Shown piece by piece: positions 29,470-39,655 of a stretch of 64,000 nt of DNA. The notes under the pieces are model-generated. The model was not told the origin of the DNA. It saw nothing but the letters and a program-made list of their open reading frames with translations, and did not search any database. A program made the translations under genes and the position numbers. Numbering within the stretch: the stretch's first letter is position 1; every line of letters starts with the position of its first letter. Source of the stretch: Bacteroidota bacterium (lineage in GTDB: Bacteria > Bacteroidota > Bacteroidia > B-17B0 > Aurantibacillaceae); the NCBI GenBank assembly GCA_016708845.1, contig JADJFB010000001.1, positions 62,001 to 126,000 on the forward strand, given 5' to 3'.

Positions 29470-30908
29470 GTTTTTTCAACTAACTCCTTAATGGTAGCTT
29501 GCATTTGCTTATCAAACGATAAAGTTTTACTCAATGGTAAAACATTAGAAGTAATTTCTAAATCAAATCTATTGAAATTATTCATCACCAACTCTTGAAT
29601 CATATTTGCTATTTTCAGAACCATGATTTTAGCATCTTCAAGAGTGGCATCATTAATACAAATGCTGATAATAGAAGGATTATTAATACAAATAAAATCA
29701 GCAGGTGTAATGTTGTCTCTGATGATGTCCACAAACTCTGCTAGTAAAGAGCGTTCTTTGGATTTTCCAACCAATTTATATAAATCAAAAATATTTTCTA
29801 AATAAAAAACTACCAGATTAGAATTTAATAAAGCATTTGCTTTTGTTCTTTCTTGCTCGTAATGCATCATCGTTGAAAAGGTCTTTAAATCTAAAGTCCC
29901 AACGATTTCATTATTTAAAGCATAATCTGATGTGTAAATTCCTCCAACGGCTGAGTTTCTTCCTTTTTTTGTGAGCTTATATACATTGATGTTTTTAGAA
30001 ATCAAAAACTGCACATCCGTATCTGTTTTGCATTGTACGCATTTGGCTTTTACCAAATAATCTTGAAAAACATCATTACAATTTTGGCAATGGTTAATAA
30101 TAGAAGGTTTATCATAATCTACCCCAATATGACGTAAGTTTTTTGAGCACTTAGGACAAGTTAATACGGTATCGACGGTATTTTTAAAGTCACTGATAGC
30201 GCCAATATAGCCGCAGGGAAAATGATGCACCAGATCTTCCGATTTCATATTAGCCGAATCGCAATTAGGACAAATTTCTCTAAATGATAAATGACCGCCT
30301 TTACAATTGCTACACAAATAAACTCTATCGTAAAAATCTGGCCAGATTAAATTTTCTTTTTCTGCCCATTCTAATATTTCAATCGCTTTAAATTCTTCAA
30401 ACGAATCAAAGTTTACAGAAAGAACAGGATAGCAATAGCCTATTGATGAATTAACGTCAACTAATGGCTTCAAGCTATTTATATCGCGCGTAAACATGTA
30501 GTTCAAAGCTTTTTTAAACACCTGTACTTCAAACGATGCTGAGGCAGAACTCTCTAAACGAGTGATCTTCATATTGATTTGATTAACATCGTTTATGGTT
30601 TCTGATATTTGATCAAACGACATGATAATACCGTCTGTCAACTCTTTGATATACGGGTCTTCGGTAGCTTTATTATTAATTAAAAATAATGGCTTTAAGT
30701 AAAACTCAAGATTTGAATGGCTACGAAATTTTTTGACGATAATTCTCGTGAATTCAACATCTCTGGCATCTATAATAACGGCATCATATTTTTCTAAATC
30801 GTCAATCTTTAACGAACTAAATGATTCGAAGTAGTAAAATGTTTTGCCAAAACAAGTCACCACATTATCATGAAACTCAACTTTATTATTTGCTAATGTT
30901 TTTTCCAT
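29466..30908 (-). CDS. REC-like / multi zinc-ribbon (TackOD1-like) / degenerate GGDEF protein
   Basis: 480 residues, cytoplasmic. Residues about 1-115 resemble a receiver fold (YDAVIIDARD, 41-50). Residues 199-293 carry five CxxC-type pairs (C199/C202, C213/C216, C251/C254, C274/C277, C290/C293) plus C232, with HFPCGYIGAISDF and RHIGVDYDKP, which I associate with TackOD1 metal-binding domains. Residues about 340-450 align with GGDEF domains, but the signature is replaced by NNPSI, so cyclase activity is unlikely. Sits directly before the GT2 synthase; role as an allosteric regulator or sensor is inferred. Confidence 0.7.
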   Translation of the reverse strand: MEKTLANNKVEFHDNVVTCFGKTFYYFESFSSLKIDDLEKYDAVIIDARDVEFTRIIVKKFRSHSNLEFYLKPLFLINNKATEDPYIKELTDGIIMSFDQISETINDVNQINMKITRLESSASASFEVQVFKKALNYMFTRDINSLKPLVDVNSSIGYCYPVLSVNFDSFEEFKAIEILEWAEKENLIWPDFYDRVYLCSNCKGGHLSFREICPNCDSANMKSEDLVHHFPCGYIGAISDFKNTVDTVLTCPKCSKNLRHIGVDYDKPSIINHCQNCNDVFQDYLVKAKCVQCKTDTDVQFLISKNINVYKLTKKGRNSAVGGIYTSDYALNNEIVGTLDLKTFSTMMHYEQERTKANALLNSNLVVFYLENIFDLYKLVGKSKERSLLAEFVDIIRDNITPADFICINNPSIISICINDATLEDAKIMVLKIANMIQELVMNNFNRFDLEITSNVLPLSKTLSFDKQMQATIKELVEKT

Positions 30909-30913
30909 AGCGA

Positions 30914-32046
30914 TTAGTTAAATTTTAATTTAGAAATATCTACACTCATTTTATAAAATGCTTTCCACTTAACAATTTCTGTTGAATCTAATGGATAAAT
31001 ATCAGCAGCAATACTTCGTGTTGTTGGCTCATATTTTTTTTGAAATTCTTCTGGTAAGGTATAAGTTGCTATATAAAATCTTTTTAAAACCCCTTTACTA
31101 GTCGTGCCATCTGGGAAATCAATGGTAAACACATCTCCTACATCAAAATACCTTAAATCTTCCTGTTCAAAGTACGCTTTAATAAAGGCAGGATGCGCTT
31201 GGTGAATCGACATGATTTCTTCACTTTTTAAAACCGTTTCGTAATTATGAATAAAGATGCGAGTAGAAACACCACTGATTGGAGATTTAAAATATTTTGG
31301 TTCAGATAATAATTCTTCGCTGAAAGATAATTTATATTGGTCGCTTTGATTACCTCCTACACTCGAATTTTTTAAACGAATATTAGAGGCACTGTATCTA
31401 CTTTTGTTGGTTGTTGGGCCTAATGTTCTTATTAGTCCATTTAATTCGTTATTCTCTCTTTGTAATTTTTGATTCTCTGTATTTAATCTAAATATTTCAT
31501 TTTGCACAAACTCTAATCTGCTTTTTGGTAACACATCTAGTATTACTTCATTACTTAATCGTTTAATTTCTGATTTATAATTTGCAACTAAGCTTCCATT
31601 TTCTGTGATGTCAATATTATTTAAAGTTATTTTTTTTTCTTTAAAGCAAACAATTCTTTTACCCACCAATCATCTTTACCTGTTGCGTTAATTGACCCAA
31701 TGCTTAGTGCTTGAGATGACTGTCCGTTAATATCATCGTCTCTATCTAATGCGTAAGAAAATAACGTGTCGTTTTTTTGTATGCTATCTCCTTCATGAAT
31801 ATAAAATTCAATAACTCTTGCATCATCTGTTAATCTAATGTGTGTGTTTTCAATAATCACATGGCCATACGCATGAACATAAACATACTTTGTAATAAAG
31901 TAGTACGCCATAAATAACAAAAACAAACCAAGTAAGCCAACATAAAGTATTCTATCCCAATTGCGCTGCTTGTTTTGTTTTACTTTTTGTTGCTCATTAA
32001 CTACCCGGATTAATGATTTATTTCTCTGAAAGTTCATGCTTTTCAT
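30914..32046 (-). pseudogene. HlyD/Alg44-like periplasmic adaptor, split at A9
   Basis: Restored length 377 residues. The first frame (32046 to 31627) has a membrane anchor (about 34-54) and a lipoyl-like half (GHVIIENTH, YIHEGDSIQKNDTLFSY). The second frame (to 30914) has a coiled coil (LEFVQNEIFRLNTENQKL) and the second lipoyl/beta-barrel half (YFKSPISGVSTRIF, FDVGDVFTIDFPDG). The frame breaks at nine T on the plus strand (31630-31638; A9 in the message); A10 or A7 restores LKKKITLNN. A9 tracts can also be read by transcriptional slippage. Follows the TolC-like gene by 1 base. Confidence 0.82.
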
Positions 32047-32047
32047 A

Positions 32048-34141
32048 CTATTTTCCTCCTTCTCCTTTCACATTAATACTTGTGTTATCAAATTTGATTA
32101 AATCATCTAAATCGTGATAAGCCGTTTTTTCGAATCCCAATTTTTTTAGAGTTTCGTCCATACTTGTTCTGTTTTCAAAATCTTTTGTTCTTAAAGCTAG
32201 AACACATTTATCTTTTAGAATTGTTTTTTCTTCAGCGGTTTTTCTCAAAATAAAATCTATATCTACATTTTCATAAGCCATTAAATACACTTGATTGCAA
32301 GCGGTATTTAATTCGATCAATACATTGTCAGGGTAATTTAAAGGAATAGAAACAGATAACTCTAAATGATTGTTATCGCAAAATAATTTAGCTTGTTTTA
32401 TTAGTTGCAAGTACATTGTAAAATATTTTTCCTTATTATCTTTAAAGTCGTCAAAGGTATGAGGTTCAATATCTAAATGAATGCCTTTAATTTTCGCTAA
32501 ATCCGTGTTTAGTTTTACTGTATCTAAATAACCACTAATGCCAGTTTGCAATATTTTATTACTACCAATCATTAAATGAATTGGCGTAGTGTAATTTTTT
32601 GAAATGAATTCTGTGATTTGTTGAATATATAGTTTTGTGTGGTTATATGAAATGAGTATAGGATTAAACTCATTTACTTTACAGTACTCGTTAATAACGG
32701 TTTGCGAATTATTTTTAAAAGCATCACTCCATACATAAACTGCTTTAAATGGAGGATTACTGGATGCAATATTTAAGTTTGATAAATTTAATGGCGTTGT
32801 GTATTCAGAAATATTAGTTGCAGGAAGTTTTACCTTAAAGTCTAATAAAATTTTATATAGATCTTGTTTAAGGTCTATTAGCTCAATAGCATTACTCCAA
32901 TAGTCGTCTAAAATAAATAAAGCTGTATTGGGATTAAACTCCATGCTATTTAATTGCGCTTTGGCTCTTTCTGTTCTGAGCAATTCTTCAAACACTAAGC
33001 GCTTATGATATAAATTTTTGAATTGTTTTAATTTGTATTGATATTCATAATATTTATTAATCAACGTTGCTTGAAAGTCTGCAGAGTCGGAACCTTCTTT
33101 ATAATTTGTTAATTGCTGTTGAGTTAAATAAAATTCTTTTTTATCTTTTTGATTAAATGCTAATGGTAAAGATAAATTCATACCAACTGAAATAAACGAA
33201 CGGTTAGGTTGACTGGAATTATACACATCGTAATAATTGTAACGTGTGTAAGCTTTTAAACTAACATCTTTGATGTAAGACGCTTGATATTTTGCTATTT
33301 GAGATGCATTGATTAAAGATGAATCGATAGTTGAAGTATTTGATTTTTGAAGGAGTTGTTGAATATTAATATCCAAAATAGGTAACTCAAAATCAAATTC
33401 GGCATTATTAAGCTGGTTTACTTTATTGTAGTTTAAGTATAAATTATATTGTGCATTAATGTCTGTACTATTTTGAATGGCCTTTAGATAATTATCTTTT
33501 GTAATGTGTTTGATGCCCCAAAGTTTTTCAACGATTGGCATTTGCTTGTTATTTAAGCTTTTTCGAATATCGAGTATTTCTACTTTCTTTTTATTGAAAT
33601 AAAATAATATTTGCGAGGTTTGTTTATTTTGAAAGGAGTTTAATTGATCATTGTACTGTTTATGTTGAAGTGCAAGATAGTTGAGTTTCAAAATTTTATT
33701 TTTCACTCTGTTTTCGTAAAAGCCATTATTTAAAATGTCCCAATCAATACCAGCAATAGCACGGCGCCTAAAAACGACAGTTTCTTCAGGATCAACAACT
33801 GGCGAATTTAAATTTTCCTGAAAATTAACGGTTGCTTGTAATCCAACATCTTTTTTATTAATGGATTGCTGCAATTGATTTAATCGAAGCTGTAACTGTT
33901 GAGCTTGATTTAAAATTTTTTTTTGCTCAATTTTAAATGGTTCTGATTTTAATGATAAAGTAGAATCAATAATATAGGAAGTAAATGTTTTAGTATTCGT
34001 TTCATTCCATATATCAGTTAAATTTTTTATGTATAATGAAACCACTTCATCCTTATTCTGACTTAGAATATGAGAATTTGGATAAAGGAGTATGCCTATT
34101 AATAGGGCAATTACATTTAATTTTGGATACAAAAAATTCAT
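32048..34141 (-). CDS. TolC-like outer-membrane protein fused to a GH18-like barrel
   Basis: 697 residues. Signal peptide about 1-27. Residues about 30-445 look like a TolC/OEP helical duct: long helices (ILNQAQQLQLRLNQLQQ, about 76-92) and beta segments (SFISVGMNLSLPLAF, about 315-329), repeated twice. Residues about 465-690 form a separate TIM-barrel-like part with GIHLDIEPH (553-561) and VYLMAYEN (618-625), like GH18-type glycosidases. I know of no standard protein with this pairing. It is the first gene of the operon and would form the exit duct with a glycan-processing domain. Confidence 0.75.
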   Translation of the reverse strand: MNFLYPKLNVIALLIGILLYPNSHILSQNKDEVVSLYIKNLTDIWNETNTKTFTSYIIDSTLSLKSEPFKIEQKKILNQAQQLQLRLNQLQQSINKKDVGLQATVNFQENLNSPVVDPEETVVFRRRAIAGIDWDILNNGFYENRVKNKILKLNYLALQHKQYNDQLNSFQNKQTSQILFYFNKKKVEILDIRKSLNNKQMPIVEKLWGIKHITKDNYLKAIQNSTDINAQYNLYLNYNKVNQLNNAEFDFELPILDINIQQLLQKSNTSTIDSSLINASQIAKYQASYIKDVSLKAYTRYNYYDVYNSSQPNRSFISVGMNLSLPLAFNQKDKKEFYLTQQQLTNYKEGSDSADFQATLINKYYEYQYKLKQFKNLYHKRLVFEELLRTERAKAQLNSMEFNPNTALFILDDYWSNAIELIDLKQDLYKILLDFKVKLPATNISEYTTPLNLSNLNIASSNPPFKAVYVWSDAFKNNSQTVINEYCKVNEFNPILISYNHTKLYIQQITEFISKNYTTPIHLMIGSNKILQTGISGYLDTVKLNTDLAKIKGIHLDIEPHTFDDFKDNKEKYFTMYLQLIKQAKLFCDNNHLELSVSIPLNYPDNVLIELNTACNQVYLMAYENVDIDFILRKTAEEKTILKDKCVLALRTKDFENRTSMDETLKKLGFEKTAYHDLDDLIKFDNTSINVKGEGGK

Positions 34142-34312
34142 AAAAATTAGGGACTATAAAGTTAATCTTTATTTGCAGACTCTTCTTTTTTTAACAAATA
34201 ATGAATTATCTACCTGTTAATCAGTTATTTAAAATGGTTTAACAAGTAGATTATGCCTTAAATTAGTAGTAAAAAAGGCAAATTTCATCTCCCAAAATCA
34301 ACACTTCGTGTA

Positions 34313-34354
34313 AATAAAAAAGCTGCTTTAATTTCTTAAAACAGCCTTTTTATG
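34313..34354 (-). terminator. Terminator hairpin after recQ
   Basis: The minus strand reads an AAAAAGGCTGTTTTAA arm, a short loop, and TTAAAGCAGCTTTTT, giving about a 14-bp stem with one bulge and one mismatch, then T-rich sequence. It lies 16 bases past the recQ stop at 34370. The whole gap 34142-34369 (228 bases) holds no gene. Confidence 0.7.
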
Positions 34355-34369
34355 AAATCTTAAAAACAA

Positions 34370-36576
34370 TTAATTACCAAATTCACTAATGAATTTAATG
34401 CGCATTAATCTCACTTCTTCTTCACTATATTCATCTTCACCTAATTCTTTTAAAATAGCATTGATGTCATCTGTTTCTGCTTCTCTTAAACATTCATAGA
34501 TATCATCTTTTTTATCTTCGTCAATTACTTGATCGATGTAATAGTTAATATTTACTTTAGTTCCAGAAGTAACAATAGTTTCAATCTCTGTCAATAAATC
34601 ATTCATTTTCAGATTTTTGTTTTTAGCCATATCTTCTAGACTAACTTTTCTGTCAATGTTTTGAATGATAAATACTTTTAAACCTGATTTATTAACCACA
34701 GATTTAATAACCATATCGCTAGGGCGTTCAATCTCGTTTTCCTCAACATGTTTTTTAATTAACTCCAAATACGGTTTACCATATTTAGCAGCTTTACCTG
34801 CGCCAACACCCGAAATTTTTGTCATCTCTTCCATTGTAATAGGGTAGTTGATAGACATTTCTTCTAATGAAATTTCTTGGAAGATAACGTAAGGAGGTAA
34901 ATTATTTTGTTTCGCAATTTTTTTAGTTAAGTCTTTTAGCATGGCATACAATACTTCGTCAGTACTGTTAGCACCTTTTCCTCCAACAATGTCATCATCG
35001 TTATCGCTTTCGGCATTACTAAAGTCGTTATCTCTTGTGAATTTAATGCTGAATGGATCTTTTAAATAAGCTTTTCCTTTATCGGTAATTTTTACTAGGC
35101 CATAATTTTCAATGTCCTTTGCAAAAAAACCATTGACGATAGCTTGACGCATCACGGCATTCCAGTACTTATCATCCTTATCGTGCTCTACACCTTCGCC
35201 CCAAGTTTTTAGTTCGTTGTGTTTGTATGATTTGCCTGTAGCAGTTAAGTTACCCATTAATAAATTAACGATGTCTTTAACTTTATGTTTTTCTTTACTT
35301 TCTTTTACTGATTTTATAGCAAGTATCAAATCATCCTGAGCTTCAAATTTTTGTTTTGAATGGCGACAGTTATCACACATCTCATTACATTTGGAATCAT
35401 TAAATTCTTCACCAAAATAATGTAAGATAAATTTACGACGACATGAAGAAGTCTCTGCAAACGAAGCGGTTTCGGATAACATTTGTTTTCCAATTTCTTG
35501 TTCGTTTACTGGCTTATCTTTCATGAACTTTTCTAGCTTCATGATATCATCGTAACTATAAAACGTTAAGCAATTTCCTTCGCCACCATCACGTCCTGCG
35601 CGGCCAGTTTCTTGGTAATAGCCTTCTAATGATTTTGGAATATCATGGTGAATCACAAAACGAACATCTGGTTTATCGATTCCCATACCAAAGGCAATTG
35701 TAGCAACAATCACATCAATATCTTCCATCAAAAAGCCATCTTGCGTTTTAGCACGCTCTTTAGCGTCTAATCCAGCATGGTAAGGTGCCGCTTTTACTCC
35801 GTTTACAATAAGAGCTTGAGCAACTTCTTCCACTTTTTTGCGGCTTAAGCAATAAATGATACCTGATTTACCAGCATTTTGCTTTGCGTATTTAATAATT
35901 TCTTTAATCACATCTTTTTTAGCGCGCACTTCATAATATAAGTTTTCGCGGTTAAAGGATGATTTGAATAACTTAGCCTCTAGCATGCCTAAGTTCTTTT
36001 GAATATCGTGCTGAACTTTAGGAGTGGCTGTGGCAGTTAATGCCATTACGGGCACAGAACCCAATTTATCAATAATAGGGCGTAAGCGGCGGTATTCTGG
36101 ACGGAAATCGTGTCCCCATTCAGAAATACAGTGAGCTTCGTCGATTGCAAAGAAAGAAATAGGGAATTCTGAGAAGAACTCGATATTATCCTCCTTATTT
36201 AAAGTTTCTGGAGCTACGTATAATAATTTCGTTTTACCAGATAGCACATCTTTTTTTACAGTTGCTATTTCCGATTTATTTAAAGAAGAGTTTAAAAAGT
36301 GAGCAATTCCTGTTTCGTTGCTAAAACCACGGATAGCATCTACCTGTTTTTCATCAAGGCGATTAAAGGAGAAACAATAATAGCTGTTCCTTCGCTCATA
36401 ATAGCAGGCAATTGATAGCAAAGCGATTTACCGCCACCAGTTGGCATAATCACAAAAGTATCCTGTTTATTAAGGATATTATTGATAATGGCTTCCTGGG
36501 TTCCTTTAAAGCCTCCAAAGCCAAAAAAGGCTTTAAGTGGTTCGGCTAAATTATGGGTTTCAACTTCTGCAATCAT
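34370..36576 (-). pseudogene. recQ: RecQ ATP-dependent DNA helicase, frameshifted
   Basis: Restored length 735 residues, usual for Bacteroidota RecQ. The N-terminal frame (36576 to 36340) has MPTGGGKSLCYQLPA (Walker A) and SPLIALMKN. The rest has FAIDEAHCISEWGHDFRP (DEAH box), the RQC zinc cysteines (CRRKF and CNEMCDNC) and an HRDC domain (about 520-600), plus a C-terminal extension. One base is missing near plus-strand 36346-36347 (AACAG instead of AACCAG), which would give KNQVDAIRG. RecQ unwinds forks and recombination intermediates. Confidence 0.88.
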
Positions 36577-36634
36577 GGTTTTAGTGATTAAAATGTATGT
36601 TCTATTGAGTGAATGGTTTCGTGTAATTCTATTA

Positions 36635-36667
36635 TAAAGATATAATTAAATTTTCGATAAAAGCAAA
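36635..36667 (-). promoter_or_regulatory. Candidate promoter of recQ
   Basis: On the minus strand TTTG (36664-36667) is followed by 21 bases and TATCTTTA (36635-36642), near the Bacteroidota consensus with one mismatch and slightly long spacing. It lies about 58 bases before the recQ ATG. Confidence 0.35.
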
Positions 36668-36790
36668 ACAATTTGACGGTTAAATAGCATTTTCAGACAA
36701 ATTAACTTTTAAATACGATGAATCGATGAATCAATAAATTGAAAAGCGCTGATTTTTAGAGATTTGTGTTATAAATAGCACGCATAAACG

Positions 36791-36955
36791 GTTTAATAAA
36801 ATAGGAACACCGATTTTGCGAATGCAGCTGATATACACGGATGTTTTTTGTTTATTAAATAGATGTTTTGCAAAATAAAATAAATAGAATTTATCAGATT
36901 TTATTATAATCTGCGCTTATCAGCTTAATCCGCCCTATCCGTGTTTCTATTAAAC
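36791..36955. repeat. Intergenic element with long imperfect inverted ends
   Basis: The 398-base gap between recQ and the small membrane gene has no open frame worth calling. It contains GTTTAATA and GAACACCGAT (36791-36814), which pair imperfectly with ATCCGTGTTTCTATTAAAC (36937-36955); an inner hairpin CAGATT/AATCTG sits near 36896-36911. It resembles dispersed non-coding palindromic elements of Bacteroidota, but no second copy can be seen in this window. Confidence 0.45.
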
Positions 36956-36974
36956 AGGGGTTTCAACTGACATT

Positions 36975-37322
36975 CTATAAATTAGTATCCATCTTACGAT
37001 AATGGATCAAAAAGAAAACGATAAATGTGAGTGAGTAAAAGATATTGAAGAAGAAACGGAATTCATATAAATCTAAAAACATAAATGTAATCACCCTAAT
37101 GCAAAACATAATAATAAAGAGTTGAACGCCCCATTGTTTCATATGCCAAATACCAATTAACGATACAAACTGCATGGTAATAATAATCCCTAAAATCATA
37201 GGAATAAAATCGCCCATGCGTTTTATAGAAGGGGTAAAAAGCATAGGAAACGCCAACAAAACCAATATAAGAGCTATAATGGTAACAATACGAATATCTT
37301 TTGGGCGAGTTACTTGTGCCAT
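36975..37322 (-). CDS. Small integral membrane protein, unknown
   Basis: 115 residues with four predicted membrane segments (about 12-30, 40-58, 63-82 and 88-108). Its ATG overlaps the stop region of the ABC permease at 37322 by one base, so the two are translationally coupled. A role as an accessory to the permease is inference. No known family recognised. Confidence 0.7.
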   Translation of the reverse strand: MAQVTRPKDIRIVTIIALILVLLAFPMLFTPSIKRMGDFIPMILGIIITMQFVSLIGIWHMKQWGVQLFIIMFCIRVITFMFLDLYEFRFFFNIFYSLTFIVFFLIHYRKMDTNL

Positions 37323-38566
37323 TAATTTGTTCTAATTGCTTCTACGGGGTCTAATTGAGAGGCGCCATAGGCAGGAATAAAGCCGCTAATGATGCCAATT
37401 AAAACCGAAATCGTTAAACCTAAAATAATATTTGAGCGTGTTAAGGTAATTTCCATATCTATCACTCCGTCGGCGGCTAGAGTGAGCCCATAAATGAGTA
37501 AGAGTCCTATGATACCTCCCATTAAAGATAAAAACACCGCTTCAAATAAAAATTGCGCTAAAATAAAATAGTTTTTTGCTCCCAATGATTTTTGAATGCC
37601 GATGATATTTGTTCTTTCCCTCACCGATACAAACATAATGTTAGCAATTCCAAAACCGCCTACAAGGATAGAGAATCCGCCAATTATAGCGCCTGCAATT
37701 CCAACAATATCAAATAAGCCATCAAAATTTTTGCTTAGTAAATTAGTTTCATTTAAAGCAAAATCATCATCCGCTAAGGGCTTTAAACCTCTAATGCTGC
37801 GCATAATGCCGGTAAGTTCATCTTTTAATTGGGCATTAGTTACACCAGGTTTTGCTTTAGCGGCAATAAAAGGATCACTATTTTCAGATTTCACATCCAT
37901 AAATAACCTCGCAAAATTGTATGGAACAACAGCTTGGTTATCCATACTATTACCTAACATACTTTCGCCTTCTTTTTTAAATAAACCAATGACTTTACAG
38001 TTTCTACCTGCTACTTTAATGGTTTTGCCAATTGGATATTCGTTATTAGGGAACAAACCTTCTGCTAAGGTATGTCCCAGCATCACTACATTATATCCAC
38101 CTTCAGCTTCATCTTCTCTAAAATAACGGCCATCCACAATTTCAAAGGATTTTACTTGTCCGTAGCCATAAGACCAACCAGACACTAGAGCATTTTCGAT
38201 CGTATTATTATTATGTTTTAATACTTTACGAGCGCCTATTCTAAAACCAATAGCATCAATGCTTTTTGCTTTACGCTGCACTTCTGCTAATTCGCTATAT
38301 TCAGGAACAGGACGATTCATATATTTCCACCAAGGGTAATCGGGACCAAAAGTCCAAGGCCATTTCATCACAAAAACCACATTATCTCCAAGGCTTTGAA
38401 CGCTTCCACGAATATTACGTTCTAAACTATCTACAATGGTAAATACGGTAATAATGGCAAAAATACCAATGGTAATACCCAATAAGCTCAAAAACGTCCT
38501 TAGTTTATTAGCAACTAAAGCGCCCCAAGCAAACACAATACTTTCTTTTAAAAGGGTTAATACCAT
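37322..38566 (-). CDS. MacB/FtsX-type ABC transporter permease
   Basis: 414 residues. One N-terminal membrane helix (about 21-45) with LRTFLSLLGITIGIFAII, a large periplasmic domain (about 50-280) and three C-terminal helices (about 285-405) are typical of MacB-type permeases, as are SVRERTNIIGIQKSLGAK and GFIPAYGASQLDPVEAIR. It carries no ATPase; the partner ATP-binding protein must be encoded elsewhere. Probably works in lipoprotein or peptide extrusion, or envelope stress. Confidence 0.9.
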   Translation of the reverse strand: MVLTLLKESIVFAWGALVANKLRTFLSLLGITIGIFAIITVFTIVDSLERNIRGSVQSLGDNVVFVMKWPWTFGPDYPWWKYMNRPVPEYSELAEVQRKAKSIDAIGFRIGARKVLKHNNNTIENALVSGWSYGYGQVKSFEIVDGRYFREDEAEGGYNVVMLGHTLAEGLFPNNEYPIGKTIKVAGRNCKVIGLFKKEGESMLGNSMDNQAVVPYNFARLFMDVKSENSDPFIAAKAKPGVTNAQLKDELTGIMRSIRGLKPLADDDFALNETNLLSKNFDGLFDIVGIAGAIIGGFSILVGGFGIANIMFVSVRERTNIIGIQKSLGAKNYFILAQFLFEAVFLSLMGGIIGLLLIYGLTLAADGVIDMEITLTRSNIILGLTISVLIGIISGFIPAYGASQLDPVEAIRTN

Positions 38567-38683
38567 GGTGTAAATATAATTGATAATCTCAAGCTTAGTT
38601 CGCTTTTTGTTTTAGCGGTTTTGTGATAGGATGGAGGGGGCATTTGCCTAATAAGTCTTTTTAATTATATTTATACATCATAA

Positions 38684-39655
38684 ATGACTGAGTTAAATCA
38701 AATACTTAAAGACGGGCACATTACTGAGGAACAATACAAAACTATTGAATCCTTTGAGAATAATCGATTGTTCTCCATTCATTGGGAACTTCGAACCGTT
38801 TTATATTTAGGTATTTTATTATTGTCGTCGGGAATTGGTATTTTAGTTTACTTAAATATTGATACCATTGGCCATCAAGCTATTTTAGCAGCAGTAGGTT
38901 TAGCAAGTGCGGCATGTATGTATTATATCCACAAACACAAATTGCCATATACCAATTTAACGGCAACACATGCTTCACCGTTTTTTGATTATGTGGTATT
39001 ATTGGGATGTTTGCTCTTTGCTGTATTCATTGGATACTTTCAATTTCAGTATCATCCGTTTGGAGAGCATTATGGTATTTTAGTTTTTGTACCAACCATT
39101 ATTTCTTTTTATTTAGCTTATCGTTTCGACCATAAAGGTGTGCTATCAATTGCTATTACTGGCTTGGCAAGTACTTTTGGATTAAGTGTTACACCTAGAC
39201 AATTAGTTGATGGCAATGATTTTTCAGATTTATCAGTAATTTTTACGGCGGTATTATTAGGAATTATTTTAGCGGCATGGGCTTGGTATTCAGATAAAAA
39301 GCGCATTAAACAACATTTTAGTTTTACGTATAGTAATTTTGCTTTAAATATTTTATGCATTGCCACATTGGCGACTTTGTTTGATCAAGACTTGAAACTC
39401 ATAACTTTATTAGCGTTAGCAGGCGTTTGTGTGTATTTTATTAAATATGCACTGACTCAACAGTCGTATTTGTTTTTGTTGCTTTCTGTATTATATGGAT
39501 ACATTGGCTTGACTTATATTATATTTTATTTGCTATCAAAAGTAGATAATATGAGTGAAGGTATTTTTATGTTAGGAATGACGTATGTGATTGCTTCGGC
39601 AGTAGGCGTTATTTTTCTGTTTTTAAATATTAAAAAGATTGTGAAGACAAAATGA
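38684..39655 (+). CDS. DUF2157-like membrane protein
   Basis: 323 residues. A short cytoplasmic N-terminal helix (LNQILKDGHITEEQYKTIE, DUF2157-like) is followed by about eight to nine membrane segments. Function of the family is unknown. Its stop overlaps the start of the next gene (ATGA), and the next protein has the same N-terminal design, so the two likely form a pair. Confidence 0.78.
   Translation: MTELNQILKDGHITEEQYKTIESFENNRLFSIHWELRTVLYLGILLLSSGIGILVYLNIDTIGHQAILAAVGLASAACMYYIHKHKLPYTNLTATHASPFFDYVVLLGCLLFAVFIGYFQFQYHPFGEHYGILVFVPTIISFYLAYRFDHKGVLSIAITGLASTFGLSVTPRQLVDGNDFSDLSVIFTAVLLGIILAAWAWYSDKKRIKQHFSFTYSNFALNILCIATLATLFDQDLKLITLLALAGVCVYFIKYALTQQSYLFLLLSVLYGYIGLTYIIFYLLSKVDNMSEGIFMLGMTYVIASAVGVIFLFLNIKKIVKTK

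Noticed and set aside
37596..38126. 176-residue plus-strand open frame opposite the MacB-type permease
   Set aside because: The minus strand has a complete permease with family motifs; the plus-strand reading has no recognisable features.
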